Positions 1 through 12,681 of a stretch of 64,000 nt of DNA are shown here, piece by piece. The number at the start of each line of letters is the position of its first letter. Within the stretch, counting starts at the first letter, position 1. The stretch is from positions 5,188,992-5,252,991 of the forward strand of contig JAQFVV010012441.1 in the NCBI GenBank assembly GCA_028023455.1, written 5' to 3'. A program made the translations under genes and the position numbers. The notes beneath the pieces are model-generated. The model was given only the letters and a program-made list of their open reading frames with translations, had not been told where the DNA came from and did no database searches. The DNA is from Epiperipatus broadwayi. Lineage: Eukaryota > Onychophora > Udeonychophora > Euonychophora > Peripatidae.

Positions 1-24
1 TTTAAAAAAAAAGCCAAAAATAAA

Positions 25-1514
25 GTGATTGATAATAGTACTTATTATAAAATTTACCCTTCTGCTGCAATATGTCCTAAGAATTTTTCAAATATAAAAC
101 TGCATAAAGAAAATGAACCATTGCATTTAATGATTGATTTTGGAGGGGCATTTTATTATGAAACTTGTTGTTTAATTGAGAAAATGCTACAAGAAATTCT
201 TGATTTGGTAAATATACAATATGTTCATTTGATTTTGTTAATAAAATCCATAATGTTAAGATGGATGTTAATGATGTTATATGTACTCTAGATGTTAGTG
301 AAATGTATAGATCAATTGATCAATTGGAATCTATCAAAATTATTTCCAATGCATTAAGTTTAAAAAATGTTAACATGAAAATAATAAAGTTTATAATTGA
401 AACATTAAATTTTATTGATAAAAATATTTATGCAGTTTTTAATAAGGATTTTTATAAAATGTGTAATGGACGGCCCATGGAATTACCTATTGTTGCTCAA
501 ATATCTAATTTTATAATTTCTACATATGAAGAAAATATTTTGTAAAAGGAATATTATCAAAAAAATATTACTGCATATTATTGATATGTTGATGATGTTT
601 TTGTATGTGGTAAACCAAATACAATTAATGAGTTGTTTAAGGAATTAAATGGTTTGAAAGGCCTAAGATGGATAAAAGCAGATGAAGATTTAATGTGTGT
701 TCAGTATCTTGATTTTAAAATAACTAGAAATCAATGCATGCTGGATTACTGTGTGACCATTAAACCAATAGTAAAAAGAAGTTATATTCCATATAAATCA
801 AAAGTGCCAATGTCACACAAAATGGCAGGTTTGAAGTCCTTCTTATTTAGAAATAATAGTCTTTGCAAATATTCATCAGATAAAGGTAAAAATATTAAAA
901 TATATTCGAATGAATTGTTAAATGTTGGCTACAGTTATAATCACATATATAATGTTATTAGAGATTTTAATACAAAATATAAAAATAAAAATGTTAATAA
1001 TAATATTGCTTCTCATACTAATAAAAAAATATGGATATCAATCCCATATACTTCAATTTATCAAGTAAAGTTTATAAGGAAAATTTATAAAGATATATGT
1101 GATGTTGCGTTTTACACACCTCCTACATTAAACAAATTAATAAATAACTCCAAAGATAAAACCTCGTTTTTAAATAAAAATTGTGTCATTTATAAATGGA
1201 AATGTAGGTGTGGCAGTGGATATATAGGTGAATCTAGATGTACATTGAAAAAAAGAACTAAAGAACACTTGCTATTATTAAAACATGTTTAGAAATCGAA
1301 ACCAAATTGCATAGTAGATAATAATATTTCAGCATCTGTTTTCTACGACCATAATAAATTATGTATTTATGGTTTTGACTTCAATTTTAACAGTGTAAAA
1401 ATATCGCAAATTGAAAAATATAACAATAAAAGAAAAATAAAGGAAGCTATGCTAATATACAAATATAAACATGACTTAATTAACAGGCAACCAGCAAACA
1501 TTAAGATCACATAA
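25..1514 (+). pseudogene. Penelope-like element polyprotein relic (reverse transcriptase + GIY-YIG endonuclease), 5' truncated
   Basis: Decayed coding region of a Penelope-like retroelement, which would copy RNA into DNA and nick the target. Most of it lies in one frame (from 261), with a frame change before that and in-frame stops at 543, about 588 and 1290. Visible reverse transcriptase motifs are LDVSEMYRSID (motif A region, from about 288), NGRPMELP (motif B region, where PLEs usually have GxPMGSP) and YVDDVF (catalytic motif C, about 589-606). The GIY-YIG domain follows at about 1180-1280 (VIYKWKCRCGSGYIGES, then R..EH), and its C-terminal part (KRKIKEAMLIYKYKHDLINR) continues past the 1290 stop to a TAA at 1512. 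The N-terminus lies outside the window. The family assignment rests on RT followed by GIY-YIG in that order. The copy cannot be active. The tail to about 1680 matches the fragment at 16205-16495. Confidence 0.85.
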
Positions 1515-1690
1515 TTGTGGGAAAGTTAGCATTTCAAAGCTTTAGTTGACATAGATTACTGGAATAATCGAAAGCACTCCTAAGTGGATACAATTTTTTA
1601 ATTATTTAATTACTGTATTTACAAATATTCAGTTATATAATTATGTATATTGCTTTAAAAATACAGACATCGAATCATAATATTATTACA
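1515..1690 (+). other. 3' untranslated tail of the first Penelope-like element
   Basis: AT-rich non-coding sequence directly after the PLE stop codon. It aligns by eye with the reverse complement of about 16205-16370, including a shared CTCCTAAGTGGAT block, so it belongs to the element rather than to unique host DNA. The end of the element is not sharply defined, because the next repeat starts at about 1699 after a short TA run. Confidence 0.6.
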
Positions 1691-1698
1691 TATATATA

Positions 1699-3861
1699 TT
1701 ATAAAGATCCAGAGATTGAGCTTAATGTAATCTGCACTACAGGGCACCATCTAGGTATTTGAACCTAGAAAATTTATAAAGTAGGCAGATACATAAGTCA
1801 AAAAAATATTTATTTTATATTGGTTGATTCCGGTCATTAGCCCATTGTCACTAGCTCAATGGAACAGCAGAGATTTATATTTCATAAATTCTTATCTAAG
1901 ATTAAATAAAAAAGAATAAAATAAGCCACTGCCAGTAATAATCATACAAACATTTATTTACACACATATATATAAAATTTAACATTATTATTTTAGCATG
2001 TTTACTTTAACATTTAACATTATTTTTACTTTATAATTTTAACTTGATTTTAGAATTTGATTCTACATTTTAATTTTTATAAGTTTATATTTTAAATTTT
2101 ATAAGTTCGCACAGATGGATTTATAAAATGTGTTTTTACTGTTGAGTATAGATCAGTTACATAGATTACACGGTCAAAAAACATTTCAAAATAAACATAA
2201 ATGATCAAAATACAAAATCATTGGTCAATTGCTTAGGGAATACAAGAAACCCAATGGTATTCATCATAAGATACCATATTAACACCAATAACTTAAAAGA
2301 CATCCAAATAAATACATTTTAGATACTCACCATAAGGTATCATTATTTGCCGAATATCTATATATTTTGATCAAATATGAAAACCAAAAACATAATTAAC
2401 CGGTAACGAACACATGCAAGCATCCATACCCAACTTAAATTTAATGCATTTTTATTTACAGTGTCAAGTATGAATAGACTGCATAGATTTGCATTTGAAA
2501 GAAAATATTCTATCATTACTTAACCCTAGGCCAAAAGTTCGCAGATAAACTGGCATCAATCCATCTGATATATCGATGTGTTCAATGTAATATGAAATAC
2601 GACAGCACAATTAGGTTAAGAGAAGAAATTGCTTCTCGTCAGATAGGAATACTACATATATCTGATGATAAGAGCAATAAAAAAAGTTCCATAGGAAGGA
2701 ACTGTGGTCTCCATCTTATAATTCCTGCCATAGGAAAAATGAGTGTGTGTGACATATAAAGCGATTCTGCCCGTAGTGAACCTCATACTACATCTACTAA
2801 TTACACCAATATATCCAATCCATTGACCTAATTCAACAATGAAACAAATAACCTAAGATTACCCTCCCCTAATATGACTTTACAAATCTATATAGCCATT
2901 CACACTCGACTTAAGTTTAACATTTATATAATTTAATTTATTGCAAAACAAAAATCATAAATAAAACTTAAAGAACAAAAAAAAAAAAAATGGAAATGAT
3001 TTTACAAAAAAAAAAAAAATACATCAAATAAAATTATAACTAATTAATAAATAATTTAGTTTGGTCAGATAGGAATCTATTTCTATTTTTTTTTAAATAT
3101 GGAAAGTTTTTAATTTAATGTTCATGAATTATCTAAAGTTCTTACAATTTTTAAAATGTCCAGCTTTATCCATGGCTTGCCATTTGAATGTGAATTCCCA
3201 TGCCAACCTAAATAGATGCCGTTGTTTTTTTTATTTATCCAGAGGTCTTTTAGTTTAGCTGGTCCTTAATGTAGAAAAAACGATGTCATTTCTTTTTTTT
3301 TTTTTAACAAAACTGAAGGGATTGAAGAGTGTCTTTTCAATCCCTTCTCCTACAACTCCACACTAACACATATCTGTCCTCTAGTAATAACTATCTAATA
3401 ATTTCCAAATATTTCCTTTTATATTAATTTTAAGGATTCAATTGACATTACATCATCAATGTGATGGTCCTTTCACTGAGGTCTGATTCCATTGTTTTTC
3501 TCTCCTATCTGACCATTGCTTATACATTTTAAATGCCAAGGGCTAGTTTATATTTAACTAATTAAATTAATCATTTCCATTTTTTCAATAACATTAATTA
3601 ATTTGTTTTGTACAAACTTACAATATATTTTTATCTTTAAATCTTTACAGATAATTTAGTTTTAAAATACTTTTTCTTTTTTTAATAAAGTTTCTTTTTT
3701 TTAATTTCTCATCTGTGCGATTTAAATATATATATATGAGTTTAGTATAGAATTTTAATTTTCAATTTTTAATTTTTAAAAAAGAAGTTTTATTTGCGAA
3801 CTTTTATTATTTTCATGTTTACTAATAAAAAAATAATGTAATGTCGTATGTGCTCATTACA
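1699..3861 (+). repeat. 2.2-kb structured non-coding repeat, copy A
   Basis: One of five copies (A 1699, B 17304, C 19506, D 35661, E 38314) of a family with no conserved ORF. It begins after a TA run and ends with an inverted repeat GTAATG/CATTAC (3838-3843 with 3855-3860). Internal helices visible in this copy are CTAGGT/ACCTAG (1751-1768), CCATTG/CAATGG (about 1842-1862) and CAGATA/TATCTG (2640-2664). A 12-bp perfect hairpin pairs 3315-3326 with 3336-3347. Two long-range pairs enclose it: about 2989-3001 with 3569-3580, and GGTCAGATAGGA (3063-3074) with TCCTATCTGACC (3503-3514). Several of these pairs differ in sequence but stay paired in other copies. Module order is P (about 2105-2456) then Q (about 2460-2930). 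I do not recognise the family. Confidence 0.8.
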
Positions 3862-3874
3862 ATATATATATATC

Positions 3875-4345
3875 AGTTATTAACTATTATATACAGTCTT
3901 TTAATCTGCAAAAATAATTTTGGTGAATTCCTTAACCTGCCTCAACTGCCGTTAAATTCAAAAAACAAAACGGAAGCAAATATCAACTCAAACCCCACGA
4001 ATCCTGAATTTTAATGTTTGCAGCTTGTCTAATTATATTCATTTTATTTTTACCATAATAAAAAAAGAAAAAGAGGCAATTTTAATAAATAAAAATAAAA
4101 TTAATATAATTAATAGACAAGCTACTAACATTAATATTCAGGATTCATGGAATCCAGGTTGATGATATTTGCTTCCATTTTGTTTTTTGAATTTAACGAC
4201 AGTTGAAGCAGGTTAAAAAATTAACCAAAATACTTGTGTGGATTGAAAGACTGAATATAATAGTTAATTATCATTACATTTATTATTCTTATTGTTATTA
4301 CAATATTTTTTTAATTAATGGACATTTTATTTGTGTTACTTTTTC
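3875..4345. repeat. Inverted pair of Penelope-type terminal repeats
   Basis: A palindromic structure with arms at about 3875-4050 and 4090-4272 around a short A/T-rich centre. Each arm contains the motif GTTGAGGCAGGTTAA..AATTAACC (or its near relative) followed by a TGTGGATT..AAGACTG stretch. The right arm continues to about 4345 with a TTAATGGACATTTTATTTG block. The same terminal sequence recurs at 27262-27390, 27640-27750, 45690-45762 and 56650-56800. Because it flanks a PLE N-terminal coding fragment at 27.4 kb, I infer these are PLE terminal repeats, some of them joined head-to-head. Confidence 0.6.
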
Positions 4346-5480
4346 CCTAATGGAATTCAAACATTATACTAAAAGATAAAGAAAAGAGATTATTTACTCT
4401 TAAATTTACTATGTTCTGGTTGCCCATTTAATTTTGTTTTATATTTTTATTTATTTGCAACTGTTTCTTTCACTACATTTAATGGAACAATTGAAAATAA
4501 TCACTACCAACTTTAATCAACTACAAATTAATATATTACTTCAGGCAAAAAATATATCTACAGGAATATGAACCTAAGTTCCATTTCTAATGAGGAAATA
4601 TTATTTTACTAAAGAATAAATTTAGATCTATAAACCCCCCACATTTTTCAATATTTTCTCATTGGCAAAGCATGAACTGAAAACAGGAATATTTATAAAG
4701 TTTAAACTTAATTTGCATGGAATAAAATGAAATTACACACACATACACACACAAAACAGATTTTTAAAATAAACAATCAAATTTATTCACTTAAATGTCT
4801 TATGACATGTATATTTAAACAAGCATAGGGAGATATCAAATGGAAATCAATACTAGCAAACAACTACAAATAACAATTACATTTAAATTTTATTGATAAA
4901 ATGTTAATAAAATTTTAGTGCTTTATGACATTTTAATTAATAAAAATAATAAATGAAATAAAATTTCATCCTATCAAAAATCATTAGTTAAGTAGATTAA
5001 TCCGATCTTATAAACTCATGGCACAATCATGGCTAACCATCAGCTCACTGCATTATTATGAATAACATATTGAATGTAAAATTATTAATAAAAAGTAATC
5101 TTTGGGTAGCTATCTCTAAACCTGCTCTAAAACAACTCGTCTCATCAAGAGTTATAATACTCTCTAAATAAATTTTATAAAGCAGGTTTACATAATTTCA
5201 GATTACTACAAAAATATTATGAATCAGAATTATAAAGCAGGTTCACAGAAAATAAGTTTACTGTAAAAATCTAATTAATCAGAATAAATTTCTCTTAACC
5301 AAGTTCCAGAGTTCTTCTAAAAAAATACACCGTCATTCAGCTGCCCCTTTTAAGTTAAAATTACTAGTGAAGCAATGAAGATACTGTGCTTAAACCTACT
5401 GGAAAGGCAAGGTAAGCCTTATTATATCGAAAAATTACTATGAATCAGTCAGGAAAAAATTATTTGCAAGGCAATATAAA
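4346..5480. other. AT-rich stretch without a recognised gene
   Basis: No convincing coding sequence. It contains a short (AC)n-like run at about 4736-4755 and an imperfect direct repeat beginning TTATAAAGCAGGTT at about 5174 and 5230. The right end may be the 5' untranslated region of the LINE that follows. Confidence 0.4.
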
Positions 5481-5501
5481 TAGCAATCAACAGCATGACA
5501 T

Positions 5502-7589
5502 ATGCAAATCACAGCCTCAACATTAAAATCAGATTATCAACCTGCCAGAAAAGATGCACTAGATCATACTTCGGACTCATTTTTAGTTGACGGCTTGATG
5601 CAGAACACTCCAAATAATATTGTCACCAAATTACATGCAGAAATATCAAAAGATAAACATGCTATGTCTTCCATTGTTAAAAAAAATGAAAACCTCCGAT
5701 AAGTTTAAAAAAAGTTGGTTGCCAATGAGGGCCCAAAACTCTAATATTTTTGCTACACAATTAGAAAACAACCTCAGTAATATCCAAATAAATGAAAATA
5801 TACAAAAAAACACAAAATAATACCTATGAGTTGGGGAAAGTCCAACATAATAAAACAAATATTTCTGATACAAATATCCATACATATACAAATATCCTTA
5901 AAAGCTAATCGCTCTCAAGTGCCTCTCATAATATACCTAACATTAGTGATAATATTTTTTTGTTTGATTTAATGGAAATGGATGTTGATCAGAATAGCAC
6001 TGTTAAACAATCATCCACCAACACATATTTCTTTAATATAAGCGACTATAATGAGGAGCAGTATTGAAACCTCACTGAACCTTTCACCAGCACTATACCC
6101 AATAATCTTTATTAGTCACTGATCAATTTCAGTGGTGATAATAACCTGATCCTAGCTGTTACTAATGCTAACTGTGCATTGTTCAAGTTCCCCACTGAAT
6201 TGCTATATGAAACTATTAAAGAAAAAGATTTAAGCCATGGTATTCATAATATCTTGAGTCATCCTAATGACTGCTATGTTGCTCTGGAATTTACTAACTG
6301 GGCAGCCAAGAATTACTTTAAAAGCAATATCAGGGTATTAAATGATAAATTCAACTGTTACATTGATCTCACTAGGCCTAATATAATTTCTGGTATGACT
6401 AAAAATTGTCCTATGAACTTCTACCAATAACATCTACAGGAATCACTCAAAGCCTTTGGAAATGTTAGTAAGTTTCAATACCTTCCTGTTGATTCAGATG
6501 GACTACATTTTCTATCTAACAATGCAACTTTTCAAATAGCAATTAAACAAAATGTATCACCCACTGACATACCTACCATGCTTAACTATAAAGGCTCACA
6601 CATGATCCTCTCTTTATGTGAAGTTATACCACAGTGTTTCCATTGTTTTGAGAGGACCCACTTGGTGAAAGATTGCCAATCAAGAATGTGCTCTAATTGT
6701 GGAATCAAAAAGAGTATTTATCATAGATGCAAAAAGAATTTTACATCAACTTCTCAACATATTGCACAATCATACTCATCTGTAACTAATGATGCATCAA
6801 CAACAGAACCCCAAATTATAATTGCCTCTTAAAGAATTTCAAATGAATAATCAACAACTAACAGGCTTGCAACAACCTGATGACAGAAGTGTAGCCAGAG
6901 AAGAAGAAACATCAGATATTACACAATATTCTTTTCTTGTAGATGAGGCTCTACTTCCACTGGCCTCAAAAGGAAGAAATGATACACAAAGCCAACTACA
7001 TCATGCTAAAATAATGGGATCAACACAACAAACTGTGGTGGAGCAAGATACTTCAGACAATCCCACATGCCATCAGCAAAATGATAGCACTAATCCAAGC
7101 AATCCTGTCAAGAATCCTCTGAACAAAAGTGTAGTTACTTCTCAGACTAAAACCACTACTTTGAGATGCACAAGAAATATGAACAAGCAGCTTAAAAGTA
7201 ACAAGTCTATCACCTCCAACCAAGGAGATATTAGCTCAGAAGAGGAATCTCCAATGGAAGTGCCTATAGATAAGTACAGTACTAAGAAAAGTAAATCAGC
7301 CATTATACACAAGTCCAACTCAGAAGATGAAAAATCTCTGGGGAAGAAAAACAGATATTTATCTCTTAAGCAGAAGAAGAAATCCAATATTCCAATACTT
7401 AAGGAAATAAGTCCAGAGAAGAAATGTCAGTCATCAGATGAGGATAATAGGATATTGAGTCTTAATTCATTAGAAGAGCCTGCTGGTGATGTACATCAGG
7501 TCATTGATGATGATGCAGGTAGCAACCCAATGATTGAATATAACATCATTGAAGATTCAGACTATAAAGATCCAGACTATTCCAACTAG
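5502..7589 (+). pseudogene. LINE ORF1 (gag-like, RRM-like region and CCHC zinc knuckles), broken
   Basis: Decayed first ORF of a non-LTR retrotransposon. It would encode an RNA-binding protein that packages element RNA. The clearest part is at about 6130-6832 in one frame, with one in-frame stop at 6428-6430. It contains RPNIISGMTKNCPMNF and then LKAFGNVSKFQYLP, a pattern typical of RRM-like ORF1 regions. A zinc knuckle CFHCFERTHLVKDC (CX2CX4HX4C) follows at about 6635-6676, then a second, less regular one starting CSNCG. A different frame carries a charged, low-complexity Ser/Thr/Lys-rich tail (6822-7589). Upstream fragments at 5502-5820 are probably the N-terminal part in shifted frames. 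The ORF2 endonuclease lies about 90 bp downstream in the same orientation, as expected for a two-ORF LINE. The clade is not assigned. Confidence 0.75.
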
Positions 7590-7682
7590 AATTTACATTC
7601 TATTTATGCTGAGAATTAAAAGGGAACCTTATATTCTTTGTGGTAGATTTAAAAGATACATAGCCCAAGTATGTTGCATAAG

Positions 7683-8939
7683 TTTGTAGAAGTAAATGTA
7701 AGGGGTATCAATTCATTGGAAAGGATATATGCCATTGAACAATGGATCTCAATCAATAATCCACATTTATTTTTTATGAGTGAAACAAAATATCACTCAA
7801 ATTCAGATTACTGAATTAGAGAATGTCTTGAATCTCTTGGATACATAGCTTTCTCTGATAGCATTACTGCAGCTGGTAGAGTCGGTTTACTTATTAATAG
7901 TTAAGATTTTACTTCATTAACGCTTAAATAAATAATATATATATATATATATATGCGCAGAGCACATATATATATTAATTTACTTATTAATAAAAAACAT
8001 CCACCTAATAAATTTATAATTCTCTATAAAAATAATAACCTTATTTCTATATCAGTCACATATCAAAAATTGGTAATCAATATAATATATGTGTATGCAG
8101 ATAGGTCCTGCAGTTGCATGTTAATGAAAGTCATTAACATAATAAATATGCTTTTGGTAAATAATAACAACCCCACCCTAATCTTTGGTGACTTTAATAT
8201 CACTTATGCAAAATTCACAAAAACCTACATTCACTTGATAGACAAGCCATTTATGAGTAGTGAGGGTCATCTTCCTGATGATTCCTACTCTTTTTACACC
8301 AGAAAATACAGGTCGCTGATTGATCTATTCTTTTATACACCTGACCTACATTTTCTCATCACTGCAAAATTAGAACATGTGGTTATTTCAGACCATCTTG
8401 CCCTAGTAGTTCAGATTGAAGCTGCTAATAATGTCACTCCTGCTTGAAACACTATCAGAATGTTGACAAAATTGAATATAACAGCAGCCATACCATATGA
8501 GGCTTATATATATTTTAAAAAAAAAAAAGATATACTTGCCAAACCTATAGAAAAAGCATGGTTTGCCTTTATTGACATTCTTCATTCGATCATCTTCTAC
8601 CATACAATTAAGTGAAAAGGACCATTGGCATTACTAAAAGACTTGAATGAGGTTGGTTTCAGAATGAAGGCATTTAACTCTGTCTCATCTTCTATAGATG
8701 AAATTATATCTGTTAAGCTACAGTATAAAGCCAAACAGAAAGCACTTGCAGATTATCTGTCTATAAAGCATGCCAAGGTGTTTCTGACTCAGCAGAACTG
8801 TTGGACTAGAAGCTACTTTCATTGGGCACCAAGTGCTATTAACCCCCCCTCCCACTATCATCAATTTGATGGTGAGTCCTTTGTTGGCCTGCCAATGATT
8901 AAGGAAATCCATAAAAAAGACAAGTCTGTCAAGTCTTAA
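7683..8939 (+). pseudogene. LINE ORF2 N-terminal part: apurinic/apyrimidinic-type endonuclease, reverse transcriptase missing
   Basis: In one frame from 7683 to 8939 there are recognisable landmarks of an exonuclease/endonuclease/phosphatase-fold LINE endonuclease, which nicks target DNA. These are VNVRGINSLER near the start, FMSETK, a glycine motif (AAGRVGLLIN), IIYVYA, LIFGDFNI (catalytic GDxN type), SLIDLFFY and the C-terminal SDHLAL. In-frame stops occur at about 7812, 7902 and 7926 and after 8444 and 8611. A (TA)n expansion sits inside the gene at about 7932-7955. After 8447 the linker preceding the RT is visible (to KEIHKKDKS), but there is no RT palm. The element therefore lacks its 3' half, the opposite of the usual 5' truncation of LINEs. 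Confidence 0.8.
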
Positions 8940-9475
8940 TGTTCTGTAACAGATATATTTATTTTCTAAAATATTGCATACACACAATATAATTTACACC
9001 CATGGACTGTTATTATAAAAAAAGATTAGAAATGAGATGATATCAATGTAAATAGAAATAACTGTTAACCTTTAATGTTAACAAAAAAATGATAATCCCT
9101 GGTGTCAAACCAGTTTTTTTATTACACTTATAATAGTTCTTTTGTTTTGAGTTTTTTTTTTGTTTAAGTTAAAGGAATCCAATTTTTCTTCAAACTAAAA
9201 TTCTTATATAGATTTAAACCCCAAATTCTATTATTTACAGGTGTAAGAATAGAAAAGAATAACATGTTTTTTGATGTTCTGCAAATAATATTTTAAGCTT
9301 CTTCAGAGGTATGTTGAATTAAATATTTCCATGGATTGTTGTTACAATAAAAAGTAAAAATGAGGAGATAATATCCATGTACACAGAAATAATAAAAAAT
9401 TCAGACAAGGTAGTTATTATAAATTTAATGTAAAAATATGGTTTGATCTCAAGGATTATCAATTAGTACTATGTT
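8940..9475. repeat. Local direct and inverted repeats downstream of the LINE
   Basis: A block starting CATGGACTGTTATTA at about 9001 is repeated imperfectly at about 9330 (CATGGATTGTTGTTA) for some 70 bp in the same orientation. A GATAATCCCTGGTGTCAAACC stretch at about 9091 is matched in reverse complement at about 9440-9463. This looks like the ends of an old mobile element, but no family could be named. Confidence 0.35.
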
Positions 9476-9650
9476 TCACTGAAAATAAGACCTAACCAAA
9501 AATAAGCCCTAGCATAATTTTATAGATTGCTTGTATATAAGCACTACTTCAAATATAAGTTTTAGTTAAAATCATCAGGCAAATGGATGAATTTCATTTA
9601 TCCATTAAAACCCACCATGCTTGTAGTGAAATGTACAAATAAATAATATT
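9476..9650. repeat. Dispersed repeat with AATAAGACC / AATAAGCCC motifs
   Basis: The stretch starts with ACTGAAAATAAGACC and contains AAAAATAAGCCCTAGC about 20 bases later. I recall similar AATAAGCCCTAG motifs as interspersed repeats in other animal genomes but cannot verify this here. No ORF, and ends are undefined. Confidence 0.3.
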
Positions 9651-9699
9651 CTTGATTTTAATATTTTAAATAAATAATAATATAAATTATAATGATACT

Positions 9700-12235
9700 T
9701 GTGTATTTCCCATCGATGTATTTTCCTGTTGACTATTTACAACAAATATAATTTTACCTGCAGAGAGAAACAATATACCCTGTCAAATATTAAATTTAAG
9801 GCAATCCAATTTATTAAATTTATAAACAATTTAACAAACACTTAAAAGGCTTATCTATTACAAGCCAGAACATCAGACAATTTATATTTTTTATGTAATT
9901 TTAGGTTCTTATTTTATTTATAATAAATATTTAGATTTAGATTGGTTGATGTAATTTTAGGATTTGATCATGATAGCTTTTAAATATTAAAGTAAAAGAA
10001 AATTCAGTTTTGTTTATTAAATTTTTTTTTTCCTCATAAAGGATGATAAATAAAAGGAGTGATTTTAATAAGCAATGTTTCGTTTTAAATTCAATCAATC
10101 TTTCTCTTAAACATAAGTTTTTAAAAAAATACCCAAGCTTGCTATTATGAATAATTTGCAAAGTGTTTACAATGTGTGCACTGGATAAAGGATGTTTATG
10201 ATTATGACTTAAAAAATATTTGTACTCAATAGATCATGTGTTGCATTAATTGTATTTAAATCAGTGTAAAATTCAGAAACATGTATTAAATTTTTGTGCT
10301 TTCATTTTTTCTTCACACTTGTGTGGATAATCATTCTTAACTGTAATCATTTTTGTTTCCACTTCTATCTCGTAAGTCTTCAAATAACACTTGATTTCAT
10401 GATAGATTAAAATGGAATAATATTTTGATCCCCAGCAAGATTAGTGCAAAAAGATTTATTCCATAGAGTATAAGAGAGGAATCATGGAAGACTTTTGGAG
10501 CTTAATAAATTTAAATAGCTATTTATATTCCAGAGAATGAAAAGTCTGTGACTCTTTAAAACAATAAGCAGTGAAGTTTAAATTATCACCATATGTTAGT
10601 TTTAAATATATTGGATTTTTTTAAAACAATATATAAGCATATTAAATTGTTCAATTTGATATTAAGGAGACTTTTGTTGCTCTAGTTTTAAACAATTAAA
10701 AGAATAATAAAGTTTGAAATAATTTTCATGACGTATCATTGGAAATTGTAACATAACTTCTGACTATAGATTCTTCGTTTATCAAAGTTGCAATGCGATG
10801 CTAACGAAACACAAAGCAGAGATATTATATTGTTAGTTTAAATGCAAGATAAATACCTAAAAAAGTGTGTTATATATTACTTTTACTGATTTGACTATGA
10901 TATTTGACCAAATAAGTCAAATACATTTGTGACATTGTTTGAAACTAGTTGCTTGACTAAAAAATATTCATTGTTATAGAATTTCAGAATAAAATTGCAG
11001 CATTTTATTACAAATAAAAAACAGGGGCATTTTACTTTAAATAATAATTTTATTTAGGCTAAACAAACATAAATAGATCACCATGCATTACAATTGCATA
11101 TTAGATTAATCTAGTATTAGTCCATATGGTTTGAAGCTGATTGATGTTAAGATAGTCCTTGTGATATAAAGTCCATAGGTGTATGGAATAGCTTCCATGT
11201 CTCCTCATAAATGAATTTTGATGATAGTAATTTATCTCTTTGTAAAAAGTAGGCCATTTGGAATAAAACTGGTGTTAAAAAAATATGTGCATTAATTTCA
11301 ACTTCATTTTCAATTTTATATTATTGTTGTTTGACTTCATGTATTATGAACAAATATGCAATTCAGTTTCCTTAATTGAATTTTTAATTGGATTGGATTA
11401 AAAGTAAAAAAAAAAAGAAAGAATTCCATTGATTTGCTTTTGAATTTATTGTTGTCAATTCAAAAAGCTATCAAGATAATGTACTTAATATTTTGATGAA
11501 ATTTTATAAAGTCTTAGATTCAATATTTAGTCTTTAATAAATTAAATTTCTTTTTAGTTAATGACTAGGAAAATTGTCAACAACCTTTTAGTATCCATAT
11601 TATCAACATAATAGTGTAAAATAATTTAAATATCTTAGTAATCTGAGATATAGAAAAATGGATTCATAATAGTTATAGATTCTAGCTACCTGAAGAAAAT
11701 TGAGTATTTCATCACAATAACATAATTTCTGCATCTAAATATATAGTATATAAGTTATTTTATTTAATTTATTGCATGGAAGTGACATTTGGATAACTTG
11801 ATAATACAACAAAATGTATTAAAACATTTTCTTTAAGCACTAGTAAATTAATGGTCATATTCATTAAACTGATCATTATGTTGTACAGCTTGATACAGGT
11901 CATAGTATAAAATTGAGTATTGGCCAGTCAAATCTGCATTGGATTGAGTATGTGAAATAAATGAAAATATAGGACCACATTAAAAAGGATTTAATTTGGA
12001 TTTGAGAATGGGTATCATGAGAGAGGCAAAACATATTTAGAATATACAAATTATCAGAAAGTCCATTCTACATAACTGCAATATTGATTGTTTCAATGGA
12101 ATCATATAAATTGAAAAAATGTTTAAGTCCCTTTCGAAAAAATGTTTGCCACAGTTGAACTTAAAAGACAACATAGCAATACAGCAATTAAATAGAATAA
12201 TGGGTCACCATATCTTATATGTCTTCTTTTTTTTT
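9700..12235. other. AT-rich non-coding stretch
   Basis: Only short random-looking ORFs in all frames and no repeat copy that I could match elsewhere in the window. No splice-bounded exon was convincing. Confidence 0.4.
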
Positions 12236-12337
12236 CTCATGTGTCATAGCACCAGCTGGAATGCAAACCTGCAATACTGGGGCAACTGCTTCTAAAGCAG
12301 CTGTCGCTGACTTCTTGACCACCAATGCTTGACATGT
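12236..12337 (-). mobile_element. tRNA-derived SINE, copy 1
   Basis: Read on the minus strand this is a tRNA-like sequence. It has an acceptor-like AGCATTGG..(C)TGGTGCT pairing (12322-12329 with 12248-12254), a box-A-like GTGGTCAAGAAGTCAGCG and a box-B-like GGTTTGCATTCC. Similar copies lie at 28985 and 60128 on the same strand. It is the most diverged of the three. Flanks share an imperfect ATGTCTT(C)TTTT, possibly a target duplication. These internal promoters would be read by RNA polymerase III. Confidence 0.65.
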
Positions 12338-12610
12338 CTTTTTTGGGGGGATCTGTTTATGCAGTTTTTACAAAATACATCTCTAGAATAGATTATGTCA
12401 TTTTATTTAATTTTTTTTTGTAATGAATCATGTTATATGTCACATGACCTATATAGCTTGCATTTACCAATATGTAATATAAAGAGCATGCCAATAGCTC
12501 AAAACAAATTTAAAGACTTGCATATGTCTAAAATTTCAGATATTCTCCGTAAGAATTAACCTTTAGATAAATGCTTATCTTCACTTAGTTTTTGAATCAG
12601 GTGTCCTAGC

Positions 12611-12650
12611 TCCTCACTGAAGAGAGTCATAGCTCAAAACCAGTCTGAGA
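12611..12650 (+). ncRNA. Degenerate hammerhead ribozyme (G12 changed to A)
   Basis: The layout matches a type I hammerhead. The stem I strand CCTCA (12612-12616) is followed by core CTGAAGA (12617-12623) and a GAG/CTC stem II (12624-12626 with 12633-12635). AAAA then stands where GAAA is required, followed by a two-pair stem III (AC..GT), C17 at 12645 and TGAG closing stem I. The G-to-A change hits G12, the catalytic base, so I predict no self-cleavage. The sequence is clearly related to the ribozymes at 45939 and 46400. Confidence 0.6.
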
Positions 12651-12681
12651 ATGGTGGCAATTCTAGATAAAGATGATTTGA

